Positions 40,970 to 47,820 of a stretch of DNA of 64,000 nucleotides are shown here, piece after piece. A model generated the notes under the pieces. The model saw nothing but the letters and a program-made list of their open reading frames with translations. It made no database searches and was not told the origin of the DNA. The stretch is from a virus: positions 1-64,000 of the IMG/VR virus record IMGVR_UViG_3300012271_000011, one strand, 5' to 3'. Position numbers and translations under genes: made by a program. Each line of letters begins with the position of its first letter. Within the stretch, counting starts at the first letter, position 1.

Positions 40970-40998
40970 AATATATGATATTTATATTTTTTTGTCAA
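40970..40998 (-). promoter_or_regulatory. Sigma70-like promoter for UvsW
   Basis: TTGACA (40993-40998), 17 bp, TATATT (40970-40975) on the minus strand. Confidence 0.7.
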
Positions 40999-41301
40999 TT
41001 ATTCATATGTTGCCATAATACTTGACTCTTTTGTTAATGCATACATATATTCATCATCATCTTGAAGGCCTTTCATATCATATTCATTAAAGATAACTTT
41101 ATCTCCAACTTTTACACCTTTTACATCTGGACCAAGTTCATGTATTACAAAGTCATATTTTCCAGGTGAAACTCCTTTAGTGCTGCTATCTTCTTCCTGA
41201 TAAGGAAGAACTATTCCACTTTTTGTTTTCTTCTCGCCTTCATCTCCTTTCTTACTAAAATAAATAAGAACATACTCACCTTTTGGATGAAATTTTTTCA
41301 T
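40999..41301 (-). CDS. GroES-like cochaperonin (T4 gp31 analogue)
   Basis: 100 residues. Contains KTKSGIVLPYQEED with a mobile-loop-like segment, followed by VIHELGPDVKGVKVGDKVIF, the conserved GroES beta-barrel pattern. gp31 adapts host GroEL to fold the large capsid protein. No GroEL is seen in this window. Confidence 0.8.
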   Translation of the reverse strand: MKKFHPKGEYVLIYFSKKGDEGEKKTKSGIVLPYQEEDSSTKGVSPGKYDFVIHELGPDVKGVKVGDKVIFNEYDMKGLQDDDEYMYALTKESSIMATYE

Positions 41302-41332
41302 ATCAGCTTCTCTCCTTTATTATATTTATGAT

Positions 41333-42607
41333 TTAACTTTCTAAGTCTCTAATCATTTCTTTTTTCATATCAGCTTCATCTTCAATATTATAATCCTCAT
41401 CATCATCAACATCATTTACTTCTTCAATATCATTAGCTTGAAATTTCTCTCTCATCTTTTTCATTTCTATTTCTTTCTTTTCTAAAAGATCCTGTAATTT
41501 TAGAATATATTCATTTTCTTTTTTTGCTATCATTGGAATGAAGTTTTTTTTCATAAACTTATTCTCTCCAAATAACCCAGGTAATGAATACCAAGCTCCG
41601 CCTGCTTTCTCAATAACACCAAAATCTTTACAAAGATTAAATAGTCCAGAAAGTCTAACAGGCCCATGTCCCATATCAAGTAGAAATGGTATTGTTCTCA
41701 TTTCAGTCCCAAAACGAGATTTTACCATCTTTGCTTTAATAGGTTTCATTGTTCTACCAATGGCAGTTCTAATACTAGCTTTTTCATCTTCAAGTTCTTT
41801 TGATGACATATCATCATTTTCGGCACTATTTCTTAAGTCCACTGTAATAGATGGATTATACATTGCTGCCTCTCCGCCATTTGCCACATACCTTCCAGAT
41901 CCATCTAATACTTGATAAACTTTATTTGTAAATACAAAAGAAATATTGCTTCTCTCAAATTCTACACTAAAATTTCTAAAAAAGTTATTTATATCTTGAA
42001 CTCTACGACCTACATCAAGTGTTCCAGATAAACCTCTTACTGATTGAACATTAGCTAAACTATCTAATACAATAAGAACTTTAGAATTTATTTTATTAAA
42101 TACAAAAGTATTTATAAGTCTCTGTATTTTAGAAGTTAACCCTTCCACATAAATATACTTATCTGTTTCAAGTTTAGTTGAAGGTAAATCAGAATCTTTT
42201 ATTTCTTCAACCTTTCCAGTTTTCTTTATTATTCTATAACTAGTAAAAGTCTTTGAACCAAATCTTCTAACCTTACTGGGATTTACTCCAGCAAAATCAA
42301 TAAGCTCTTTAGAGTTACCACCACCCTCAGTATCTATTAAAATAATCATATCAAGTTTGGGATCTCTCATGGCTGTAGCTGCAAGTAATGATTTACCTAC
42401 TCCGCTTGTTCCTTGAAATGCTACAACTCTTCCAAGAGGAATTCCACCTAATAGGTTTTTACTCATTGTATAGTTTAATGAATATATACCCGTATCAAAC
42501 CAATCTTTTATTTTTGTATCTTCTTTTGATAGATCTTTCATGTCTCCAAACTCTTTGGAAATAATCTTATCAAGTTCAGAAAAATTTTTATTTTGTATTT
42601 CTGCCAT
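41333..42607 (-). CDS. UvsX/RecA-like recombinase
   Basis: 424 residues. Walker A GTSGVGKSLLA, Walker B LIVLDSLANV and an acidic C-terminal tail (EVNDVDDDEDYNIEDE). Catalyses strand exchange for recombination-dependent replication with the gp32-like SSB encoded upstream. A solo hairpin element ends 19 bases before its start. Confidence 0.9.
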   Translation of the reverse strand: MAEIQNKNFSELDKIISKEFGDMKDLSKEDTKIKDWFDTGIYSLNYTMSKNLLGGIPLGRVVAFQGTSGVGKSLLAATAMRDPKLDMIILIDTEGGGNSKELIDFAGVNPSKVRRFGSKTFTSYRIIKKTGKVEEIKDSDLPSTKLETDKYIYVEGLTSKIQRLINTFVFNKINSKVLIVLDSLANVQSVRGLSGTLDVGRRVQDINNFFRNFSVEFERSNISFVFTNKVYQVLDGSGRYVANGGEAAMYNPSITVDLRNSAENDDMSSKELEDEKASIRTAIGRTMKPIKAKMVKSRFGTEMRTIPFLLDMGHGPVRLSGLFNLCKDFGVIEKAGGAWYSLPGLFGENKFMKKNFIPMIAKKENEYILKLQDLLEKKEIEMKKMREKFQANDIEEVNDVDDDEDYNIEDEADMKKEMIRDLES

Positions 42608-42625
42608 CTTCTTCTCCTAAGTTGC

Positions 42626-42731
42626 GTGAACTACCACCACCTCTATAGGTGGATAACTTCTTGGTCAATACTACTACTGTAGCAAGTTCGAACCGACCTC
42701 TCTAACAATATATCTTTTATTACATTGCTAG
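42626..42731 (-). repeat. Solo guide-RNA-scaffold-like element, complete long form ending TTCAC
   Basis: Minus strand order: AGAGAGGTCGGTTCGAAC, TTGCTACAGTAGTAGTATTG, ACCAAGAAGTTATCCACCTA, TAGAGGTGGTGGTAGTTCAC. The last part is a perfect hairpin of the IS605 right-end type. The following bases GCAACTTAGGAGAAG are the UvsX leader. Confidence 0.65.
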
Positions 42732-42743
42732 TCTTTTTAAATG

Positions 42744-42771
42744 AAAAACCCTCTATTATAGAGGGTTTTTT
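42744..42771. terminator. Terminator between SSB and UvsX
   Basis: Stem AAAACCCTCTA/TAGAGGGTTTT with T run on both strands. Confidence 0.85.
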
Positions 42772-42773
42772 AC

Positions 42774-43625
42774 TTAGTCCGTAAACTCACTTAAGATATC
42801 ATCAATATCTTCATCAGTGGCCTCAGCCTCTTTATCCTGATAATCCTCAGTCATTGGACTATCTTCAGCAGGCTCTTCTTTTTTAGTAGCTGGTTTACTT
42901 GCAACTTTATTTTTTGGTGTATCACTCTCAAGCCCAAGATACTCATTAAGAGCTTCTGTCATTTCTTCTTTCCCTCTAAATTCAAGTAAAGAGTTATATT
43001 TCATTTGAGAAGCTTTTTCAAAGGCTACAAGCAATTTTTCTTTATCATCAAAGACAGGTTTGTTGTTTGCGGCTGGAGTAGAAGTAGAATACTCGGAATT
43101 TCTACCTGTTCCAGTTTTTACAAGATTAAAGTCTCGTCCGATTTTTGGATCAATAATATTACCGAAATCACTTTCAACAATAATATGATATAGCTTCTTC
43201 CAAACAGTAGGACCATACTCATAAAACTCAGGTTGTTCTGGCTGATCTTTATCTCTTACTATAACACGAGAGAGATAACGTTGTTTTGCCTTAATTTGTC
43301 CAGCAAGCTTCCATTCATCACTATCTCTTTCGGAAGTGCTATAAAGTTTTTTAGTATAAGAGCAAATTGGGCAACGCTCGGCTTCATGATAATTTCCATT
43401 TACGTCTTCAAAAGATTGATTGAGGCATTCAAACGGAATCCCACCAATGAAGTGAATCTTGTGAGAAAAGTAAAACTTTGTTTCTTCAAGTTTTTTCATG
43501 GGAGGGAGAAAGCGAATAGAGAAAGTCCCTTCTTCTTTTGATTTTGGACCCCAGAACTTTTTGTTTCCGCCCTGCTTGTCCTTGTTCATCTCGTTAATCA
43601 TAGCTTGTTTTTCTTGTTCGTTCAT
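42774..43625 (-). CDS. Single-stranded DNA-binding protein (T4 gp32-like)
   Basis: 283 residues. A zinc-binding module with CLNQ, HEAERCPICSY in the DNA-binding core and an acidic C-terminal tail ending ILSEFTD match gp32 architecture. Coats ssDNA and recruits UvsX/UvsY and helicase loader. ATG at 43625 follows AAAAGGAG. Perfect promoter at 43737. Confidence 0.82.
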   Translation of the reverse strand: MNEQEKQAMINEMNKDKQGGNKKFWGPKSKEEGTFSIRFLPPMKKLEETKFYFSHKIHFIGGIPFECLNQSFEDVNGNYHEAERCPICSYTKKLYSTSERDSDEWKLAGQIKAKQRYLSRVIVRDKDQPEQPEFYEYGPTVWKKLYHIIVESDFGNIIDPKIGRDFNLVKTGTGRNSEYSTSTPAANNKPVFDDKEKLLVAFEKASQMKYNSLLEFRGKEEMTEALNEYLGLESDTPKNKVASKPATKKEEPAEDSPMTEDYQDKEAEATDEDIDDILSEFTD

Positions 43626-43717
43626 CACGAATCTCCTTTTTGTCCTTCGCCATTTAAACCAATACGGGTCATAACAGGCATAAGGTTCTTTAAAATAATT
43701 TTGTTAATGCTCCCCAT
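43625..43717 (-). CDS. Possible 30-residue leader peptide of SSB
   Basis: MGSINKIILKNLMPVMTRIG and ten more residues, with its TGA overlapping the SSB GTGATG start, so terminating ribosomes could reinitiate there. No clear ribosome site. T4 gp32 is autoregulated at translation, so a leader is of interest. Confidence 0.3.
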   Translation of the reverse strand: MGSINKIILKNLMPVMTRIGLNGEGQKGDS

Positions 43718-43736
43718 TACATGAGGATATGTTTAC

Positions 43737-43765
43737 ATTATATATGTATTATTCTTTCTTGTCAA
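43737..43765 (-). promoter_or_regulatory. Perfect sigma70-like promoter for SSB
   Basis: TTGACA (43760-43765), 17 bp, TATAAT (43737-43742) on the minus strand. Confidence 0.85.
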
Positions 43766-44126
43766 GAAATATTTTCATCAGATCTAATCTTTTTTTTATT
43801 TCTTGATCTGCTTTAATTAAATCCTCTTCTACAAGAACTTCACTTGCCATATTTTCCCAAGTTTCTTTTGTTTTGTCAAGCTCTTCAAAAGTATATTCCT
43901 TACCTTTTAACTTTACTAATTCTTCATCAACTAAATGTTTTGAATTCTTATGAAAGACTATATTTATAATAGTTCCTACATAATTACCCCAAATAAAATC
44001 ATAATAGTCCCTCTCAGAAAAACCATCTTCAGAAAAGGTTTGTTTTATTTCTTGTAAAGTAGTATCCACGTCAAACCTATATGTCTCATTATCATTAAAC
44101 AATAATGTTCCTTTTTTTATGATCAT
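43749..44126 (-). CDS. Hypothetical protein
   Basis: 125 residues: GTLLFNDNETYRFDVDTTL, then ERDYYDFIWGNYVGTIINIV and an acidic helical C-terminus. AAAGGAG before the ATG. Overlaps the SSB promoter. Function unknown. Confidence 0.55.
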   Translation of the reverse strand: MIIKKGTLLFNDNETYRFDVDTTLQEIKQTFSEDGFSERDYYDFIWGNYVGTIINIVFHKNSKHLVDEELVKLKGKEYTFEELDKTKETWENMASEVLVEEDLIKADQEIKKRLDLMKIFLDKKE

Positions 44127-44150
44127 TTATTTCTCCTTTAATTTATATCA

Positions 44151-44166
44151 GTAAAGTTAATATAAA
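44151..44166 (+). promoter_or_regulatory. Candidate late promoter
   Basis: GTAAAGTTAATATAAA exact consensus, upstream of the plus-strand gene at 44194. Confidence 0.65.
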
Positions 44167-44193
44167 AATAGTTTCTTGTCAAGGAGAAAAAAG

Positions 44194-44898
44194 ATGATAA
44201 AAGCTTATATAGCGATTGAACTTAGTAATGGGAATACAATTAAATATGTTCGTGATGTAGTAACAGATAGTGCTGGAGTTGATAATTATTATTATAAATA
44301 TAAAGGGCCTGGTTATCAAGAACTTGGTTTAGATCAAGTATCAAGTTATGATAATAGTGGATTAAAAGAAAATACTGCTTATTACTTTATTGTTAGTATT
44401 AATGGAGCTGCTCAAGCAGAATACTCTATTACCACCGGAACAAGAACCACATTTGGTGATATTGTTAATCTAATGAATAATCAAATATCAGCTGATGGTG
44501 CTAAGTTTGAAATTAGAAGAACTGGAGATATTAGATGTTATTCACTCTCTAGTGCAGCAAGCACATCAATAGAGCTTTCTGTTGGAGCAACTGGAACGGA
44601 TTTATTTACATCTCTTAAAGGATTTTCTTCTTTTGATACTGCTACCCCTGGTGAACAATATGCTGATTTAACTACAGAGGGAAAAATCAAAAGTGATTAT
44701 GATAGCTTAGTAACTTCATTAACAGGATCTACTGCTCCATATGAACTATTATCATTTCCTGAAAGTGCTGGGCCCACTACAGAGTTAATAAGAAAAAGCC
44801 ATACTAATAGTAATGGAGAATTAGGAGAGATTCACTTGTCTATACCAGTTGGACAAATAGTTTTAATTGAAGTGATTGAAGGTGAAGAAGTAGAGTGA
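44194..44898 (+). CDS. Probable virion protein, beta-rich
   Basis: 234 residues from the ATG at 44194 with AAGGAG. Ser/Thr/Gly/Tyr-rich strands (YYYKYKGPGYQELGLD, YYFIVSINGAAQAEYSITTG) and C-terminal HLSIPVGQIVLIEVIEG look like a head- or tail-surface protein. Its TGA stop lies inside the repeat at 44895, so the original C-terminus may have been altered. Confidence 0.55.
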   Translation: MIKAYIAIELSNGNTIKYVRDVVTDSAGVDNYYYKYKGPGYQELGLDQVSSYDNSGLKENTAYYFIVSINGAAQAEYSITTGTRTTFGDIVNLMNNQISADGAKFEIRRTGDIRCYSLSSAASTSIELSVGATGTDLFTSLKGFSSFDTATPGEQYADLTTEGKIKSDYDSLVTSLTGSTAPYELLSFPESAGPTTELIRKSHTNSNGELGEIHLSIPVGQIVLIEVIEGEEVE

Positions 44899-44929
44899 AC
44901 TATCCCTTTAGAATAGTGTTTTACGCACA
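44895..44929 (-). repeat. Short TnpB/IS605-like right-end hairpin element
   Basis: Minus strand TGTGCGTAAAACACTATTCT then AAAGGGATAGTTCAC. Same family as 791, opposite orientation; provides the stop codon of the plus-strand gene. Confidence 0.6.
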
Positions 44930-44936
44930 GCCTATA

Positions 44937-44968
44937 AAAGAAAAGCACCTCATATGAGGTGCTTTTTT
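44937..44968. terminator. Bidirectional terminator
   Basis: Perfect stem AAAAGCACCTC/GAGGTGCTTTT between convergent genes. Confidence 0.85.
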
Positions 44969-45218
44969 ACTGTGGTCTAGGTGCTGTATTGCCTACCATT
45001 TTTGGCGTTGCTTTTCCACTGTCATTATTAGCAGCTGCTTCTTCAAAAGCTCTATCTTTTTCTCTTTTATTAAATAATTGAACATAATAATAAAAGATCT
45101 TTAGCGGAACGCTAAAAAGATATTCAGGCCCCATATTCGTATGGGTTGAAAGTACGAACACATTTTTGTGCAGATTATATACGTTACTTTCATCAAAAGC
45201 GAAAAAACTCAATACCAA
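44967..45218 (-). CDS. Baseplate/tail-assembly accessory ORF overlapping the gp26-like gene
   Basis: 83 residues, or fewer depending on start. It overlaps the end of the 45193-46113 gene in the +1 frame across GAGTTTTTTCGCTTT. The only starts are TTG with a weak ribosome site, so it may be made by frameshifting. C-terminal part is Ala/Asn/Pro-rich. Adjacent tail-assembly chaperones in other phages are often frameshift products. Confidence 0.5.
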   Translation of the reverse strand: MVLSFFAFDESNVYNLHKNVFVLSTHTNMGPEYLFSVPLKIFYYYVQLFNKREKDRAFEEAAANNDSGKATPKMVGNTAPRPQ

Positions 45219-46113
45219 TCGGGATCGTTCCAGAATAATCAGTGCTACAATACGGACACTCTATATCTTTAAGCGTATCTACTCCAGTTGAAAAATCAGT
45301 AGCTTCTCTAAGCTCTGCTGTATCCATACCTGGAAGAGCCTCAAAGAACTCTTCCCAATCTTTCTTATCTATCTCATCACTTTTATCATCAAGAACTTTT
45401 ACAGTAGTTACCATAAAATTATCAATACTTCTTTTATCCTCATCATTAGTAGATTTCTTTCTATTAGAATATCTATAATTAATCTCTTCACTATGATAAA
45501 GTCTTGGTAAAATTAAATGAACTGTATATTTAGATTTAGGTAGTTTTACTTTAATCGGTTCCTTTACATCTTCAGGTAATTCTTCAAAATTTAATTCAGA
45601 GATTTTTACTTCATGATCAAATTTCTTTTCACACATGGAATTCTGACACTTGAGTTCAAATTCATAACTATCACCATACGAAATCTGACGTAAATAAAAT
45701 AGTAAAAAATTACTATCAAATAATAACACATCTTGAGCATCAATATCAGATGCGATACATCTCTCTAATACTCTTCTTGTAGCTGTTCCGTCTTTAATAA
45801 AACGAGTGGTTGATAATATCTCCTCTTCTCTTGCTGTCATAGGAAGAAGTTTTATTCTACCGTTTAAAATATCCTCATCTTCTGTTACACGAGAATACAA
45901 CCTTCCTCCACTTGGAAGAGGGACTACTTCTTCTTCGGCAAAATTGAACTTACTTGCTCTCTTACCCTTATTGACACTTTTTTTCTTTTCCGCTACCTTT
46001 TTAACTTCAGGATCTTTTTTAGAAACCGCATCATAGTTTCCAACATTGGATATATCAATCTCTTCTACTGAAGGTGGTTGAGGAGTATCTTTTTTACTTT
46101 TGTTCTCTGTCAT
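45193..46113 (-). CDS. T4 gp26-like baseplate hub protein
   Basis: 306 residues. After a Lys-rich N-terminus comes VPLPSGGRLYSRV, then IKLLPMTAREEEILSTTRFI, hallmarks of the T4 baseplate gp26 family, and two CxxC-type zinc ribbons (CQNSMCEKKFDHEV, CPYCSTDY). Involved in baseplate hub assembly. A late-like AGTAAAGTCATATATAT motif precedes it. Confidence 0.65.
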   Translation of the reverse strand: MTENKSKKDTPQPPSVEEIDISNVGNYDAVSKKDPEVKKVAEKKKSVNKGKRASKFNFAEEEVVPLPSGGRLYSRVTEDEDILNGRIKLLPMTAREEEILSTTRFIKDGTATRRVLERCIASDIDAQDVLLFDSNFLLFYLRQISYGDSYEFELKCQNSMCEKKFDHEVKISELNFEELPEDVKEPIKVKLPKSKYTVHLILPRLYHSEEINYRYSNRKKSTNDEDKRSIDNFMVTTVKVLDDKSDEIDKKDWEEFFEALPGMDTAELREATDFSTGVDTLKDIECPYCSTDYSGTIPIGIEFFRF

Positions 46114-46161
46114 CTTAAATTTCTCCTATAAAATTTTCTATAATTATATATATGACTTTAC

Positions 46162-46190
46162 TTGACAAAATAAAAATACTAATTTATTAT
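46162..46190 (+). promoter_or_regulatory. Sigma70-like promoter reading into IscB remnant
   Basis: TTGACA (46162-46167), 17 bp, TATTAT (46185-46190). The predicted transcription start coincides with the left end of the second omega-RNA copy at 46197. Confidence 0.7.
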
Positions 46191-46196
46191 GTAATA

Positions 46197-46463
46197 AAAC
46201 TCTGAAAGATCCCCGCGAGAAGAAGACGGATTTATTAGTAACTCCAATGCCGATAATACGCATAATCCTAATACACAGGGAGGTTTAAAACCATGTGTGT
46301 ATGTGATAAACAAAAACGGGAATCCCTTGATGCCTTACTCACCTGCTAAAGCTAAGCATTTATTAAAGGCGGGTAAGACAAAGTGTGTTAAAAGAACACC
46401 ATTCACAATCAAACTTTTGTGAGATTGCGAGGAAAATTTACAAGCAATAGTTGCAGGAATGGA
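46197..46463 (+). mobile_element. Truncated second IscB element (omega RNA plus PLMP only)
   Basis: About 267 nt matching 10071-10337: the omega RNA region, the PLMP ORF, the same TGA and 40 further bases, then it ends abruptly within what would be the RuvC-I codons and joins a different gene fragment. No RuvC or HNH remains. Confidence 0.75.
46297..46422 (+). CDS. PLMP-domain mini-ORF (second copy)
   Basis: 41 residues from GTG, with GNPLMPYSPAKAKHLLKAGK. A two-base difference removes the ATG from frame, leaving GTG. Ends at the conserved TGA. May be dead or a minimal non-autonomous element product. Confidence 0.45.
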   Translation: MYVINKNGNPLMPYSPAKAKHLLKAGKTKCVKRTPFTIKLL

Positions 46464-46550
46464 ACTACTTTAAAAGATGAAGTTTCAAAACTTATGAAAA
46501 AAAGAATAGAGGAAGAATATGGTAGAAAGCAATTTTACAAAAATACCTAA
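46464..46550 (+). pseudogene. 3' fragment of a gene cut by the IscB remnant
   Basis: Open frame TTLKDEVSKLMKKRIEEEYG then RKQFYKNT and stop, without a start; it begins exactly at the element's right junction and overlaps the next gene. Confidence 0.5.
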
Positions 46551-47610
46551 TCAAGTTTTAGACAACATGGAAAAAATAGGTATTAAAAATAATAGATATC
46601 TTCTTGTCCTTATTTATATTATGAGGCATAAAAAAGGATATAGATTATCTAATAAACAAATAGAGAATTCTTTATCCATGCATCATAAAACTGTAAAAAA
46701 TGCCATAGCCTTCTTAAAAGATAATAACATTATTGACTATAAGGAAACATCTCAAGGTAAAATATATGGCTTTCAAAAACTTATTAAAATAATAAAAAAT
46801 ATTGAAAATGGCAAAAGTGCCGAGGGGGGTCGGCCGTACGGCCGTGCACCCTCGGCTATACCGCCGACAAATAATACTAACTATAATATTAATTATAAAA
46901 CTAATTATAAAACTAGCTCAGTTAGTTTTGAAAAAATAAGAGGGAAGATAGTTAGTAAGATCACATCCTTCTTTAAAAATGATATTGATGAAGTAGCTAA
47001 AGAAATAATAGATGGTTTTGATCCCTCATTTTATAAGTTTCAAGATTACATTCCAACTGATAAGGAAATTTCTCAATTTCTTGAAACTAATAAAGAAGAG
47101 ACACTTGACAAGTTTGACAAATATTTATATAATGGAGTTGTATCAGAGAGCTTCATTTATAATGGTAAGTTAATAAAACCAAGACTTGCATTATTAAATA
47201 CTAATAAAGTTCGTTTAAATGAACTATTACATATATACTATTCTTATGATGATGAGGAAATAATGGAAGAAGAATCAATATTTGATAAATCCCCTACTTT
47301 TAGAGAATTTGTTAAACAGCAACAGTTACAAGAAAAACCTACTAAAGATAAGTATGCTAACTTGCCGAAAGCAGAAGCTGCATATTTACGCGCCCTTCAT
47401 GAATATGAGCCTCCTAAAGATGATGAGCTTGCAGATGTTCATATAAAGCCAATTAACTCATCAGAGTATTATGATGGGTCTAAAGAAGTTTTAGCTACTG
47501 AAGAAGATATTGATGAGATATTAAGTGAGTATGTTTCATTTGATGAGACTGAAGAAGATGAGAGGGAAATGAGTGAGAGGGAAATGAATGAACTTCTTGA
47601 TGAGATGTAG
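46519..47610 (+). CDS. Replication-initiator-like protein with winged helix
   Basis: 363 residues. The N-terminal 90 residues (TKIPNQVLDNMEKIGIKNNR, LSNKQIENSLSMHHKTVKNA) form a winged helix like phage O/DnaD replication proteins. The acidic C-terminus may bind a helicase loader or helicase. A GC-rich palindrome and AT-rich repeats lie inside the gene (46819-46924), as the lambda origin lies in gene O. AGAGGAAGAAT precedes the ATG. Confidence 0.6.
   Translation: MVESNFTKIPNQVLDNMEKIGIKNNRYLLVLIYIMRHKKGYRLSNKQIENSLSMHHKTVKNAIAFLKDNNIIDYKETSQGKIYGFQKLIKIIKNIENGKSAEGGRPYGRAPSAIPPTNNTNYNINYKTNYKTSSVSFEKIRGKIVSKITSFFKNDIDEVAKEIIDGFDPSFYKFQDYIPTDKEISQFLETNKEETLDKFDKYLYNGVVSESFIYNGKLIKPRLALLNTNKVRLNELLHIYYSYDDEEIMEEESIFDKSPTFREFVKQQQLQEKPTKDKYANLPKAEAAYLRALHEYEPPKDDELADVHIKPINSSEYYDGSKEVLATEEDIDEILSEYVSFDETEEDEREMSEREMNELLDEM
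46819..46924. other. GC-rich palindrome plus AT-rich repeats, putative replication origin
   Basis: Arms GCCGAGGG and CCCTCGGC (46819-46826, 46849-46856) enclose the perfect palindrome CGGCCGTACGGCCG. They are followed by two TAATTATAAAAC direct repeats in a very AT-rich stretch, all within an initiator-like gene. The GC content is an extreme outlier in this window. Confidence 0.4.
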
Positions 47611-47626
47611 TAAAGTTAATATTAAA
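47610..47626 (+). promoter_or_regulatory. Candidate late promoter
   Basis: GTAAAGTTAATATTAAA overlapping the stop of the initiator-like gene, upstream of 47648. Confidence 0.6.
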
Positions 47627-47647
47627 CTTATTATAAAGGAAAAATTT

Positions 47648-47767
47648 ATGAAACTTGGAAAAGTTTTAAATGAACTTAAGGAGAATTTGGTGGATAATCA
47701 GACGCTGAATGAGGCCGGGATAAGAATCCCTAAAGGCGCTCGTGCAGCTAAGATTATCCACCATTAA
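47648..47767 (+). CDS. DHH phosphoesterase, N-terminal segment with capsid-targeting-like leader
   Basis: 39 codons from ATG (MKLGKVLNELKENLV) to TAA. It contains two LxE sites (VLNE|L, TLNE|AG) and ends KIIHH, the first half of the DHH motif. The second half resumes in another frame 56 bases later. AAAGG lies upstream of the ATG and a late motif before that. Confidence 0.6.
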   Translation: MKLGKVLNELKENLVDNQTLNEAGIRIPKGARAAKIIHH

Positions 47768-47820
47768 CTCTTTGAGGTAGTAATATCCTAATAAGATATG
47801 AATCCTCAAAGGGAACTGTT
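47765..47820 (+). other. 56-nt noncoding gap with hairpin inside DHH gene (bypass or tiny intron candidate)
   Basis: Starts with TAA directly after the His codons. It contains a perfect 10-bp stem CTCTTTGAGG/CCTCAAAGGG (47768-47777, 47804-47813) and an inner stem ATATC/GATAT. Upstream coding sequence forms a 12-bp perfect stem TGGTGGATAATC/GATTATCCACCA (47688-47699, 47752-47763) ending at the last codon. TTAAC flanks both sides of the gap. Confidence 0.45.

Noticed and set aside
46293-46349. ATG-initiated ORF in the second IscB copy
   Set aside because: The ATG frame gives a short unrelated peptide; the PLMP frame needs the GTG at 46297.
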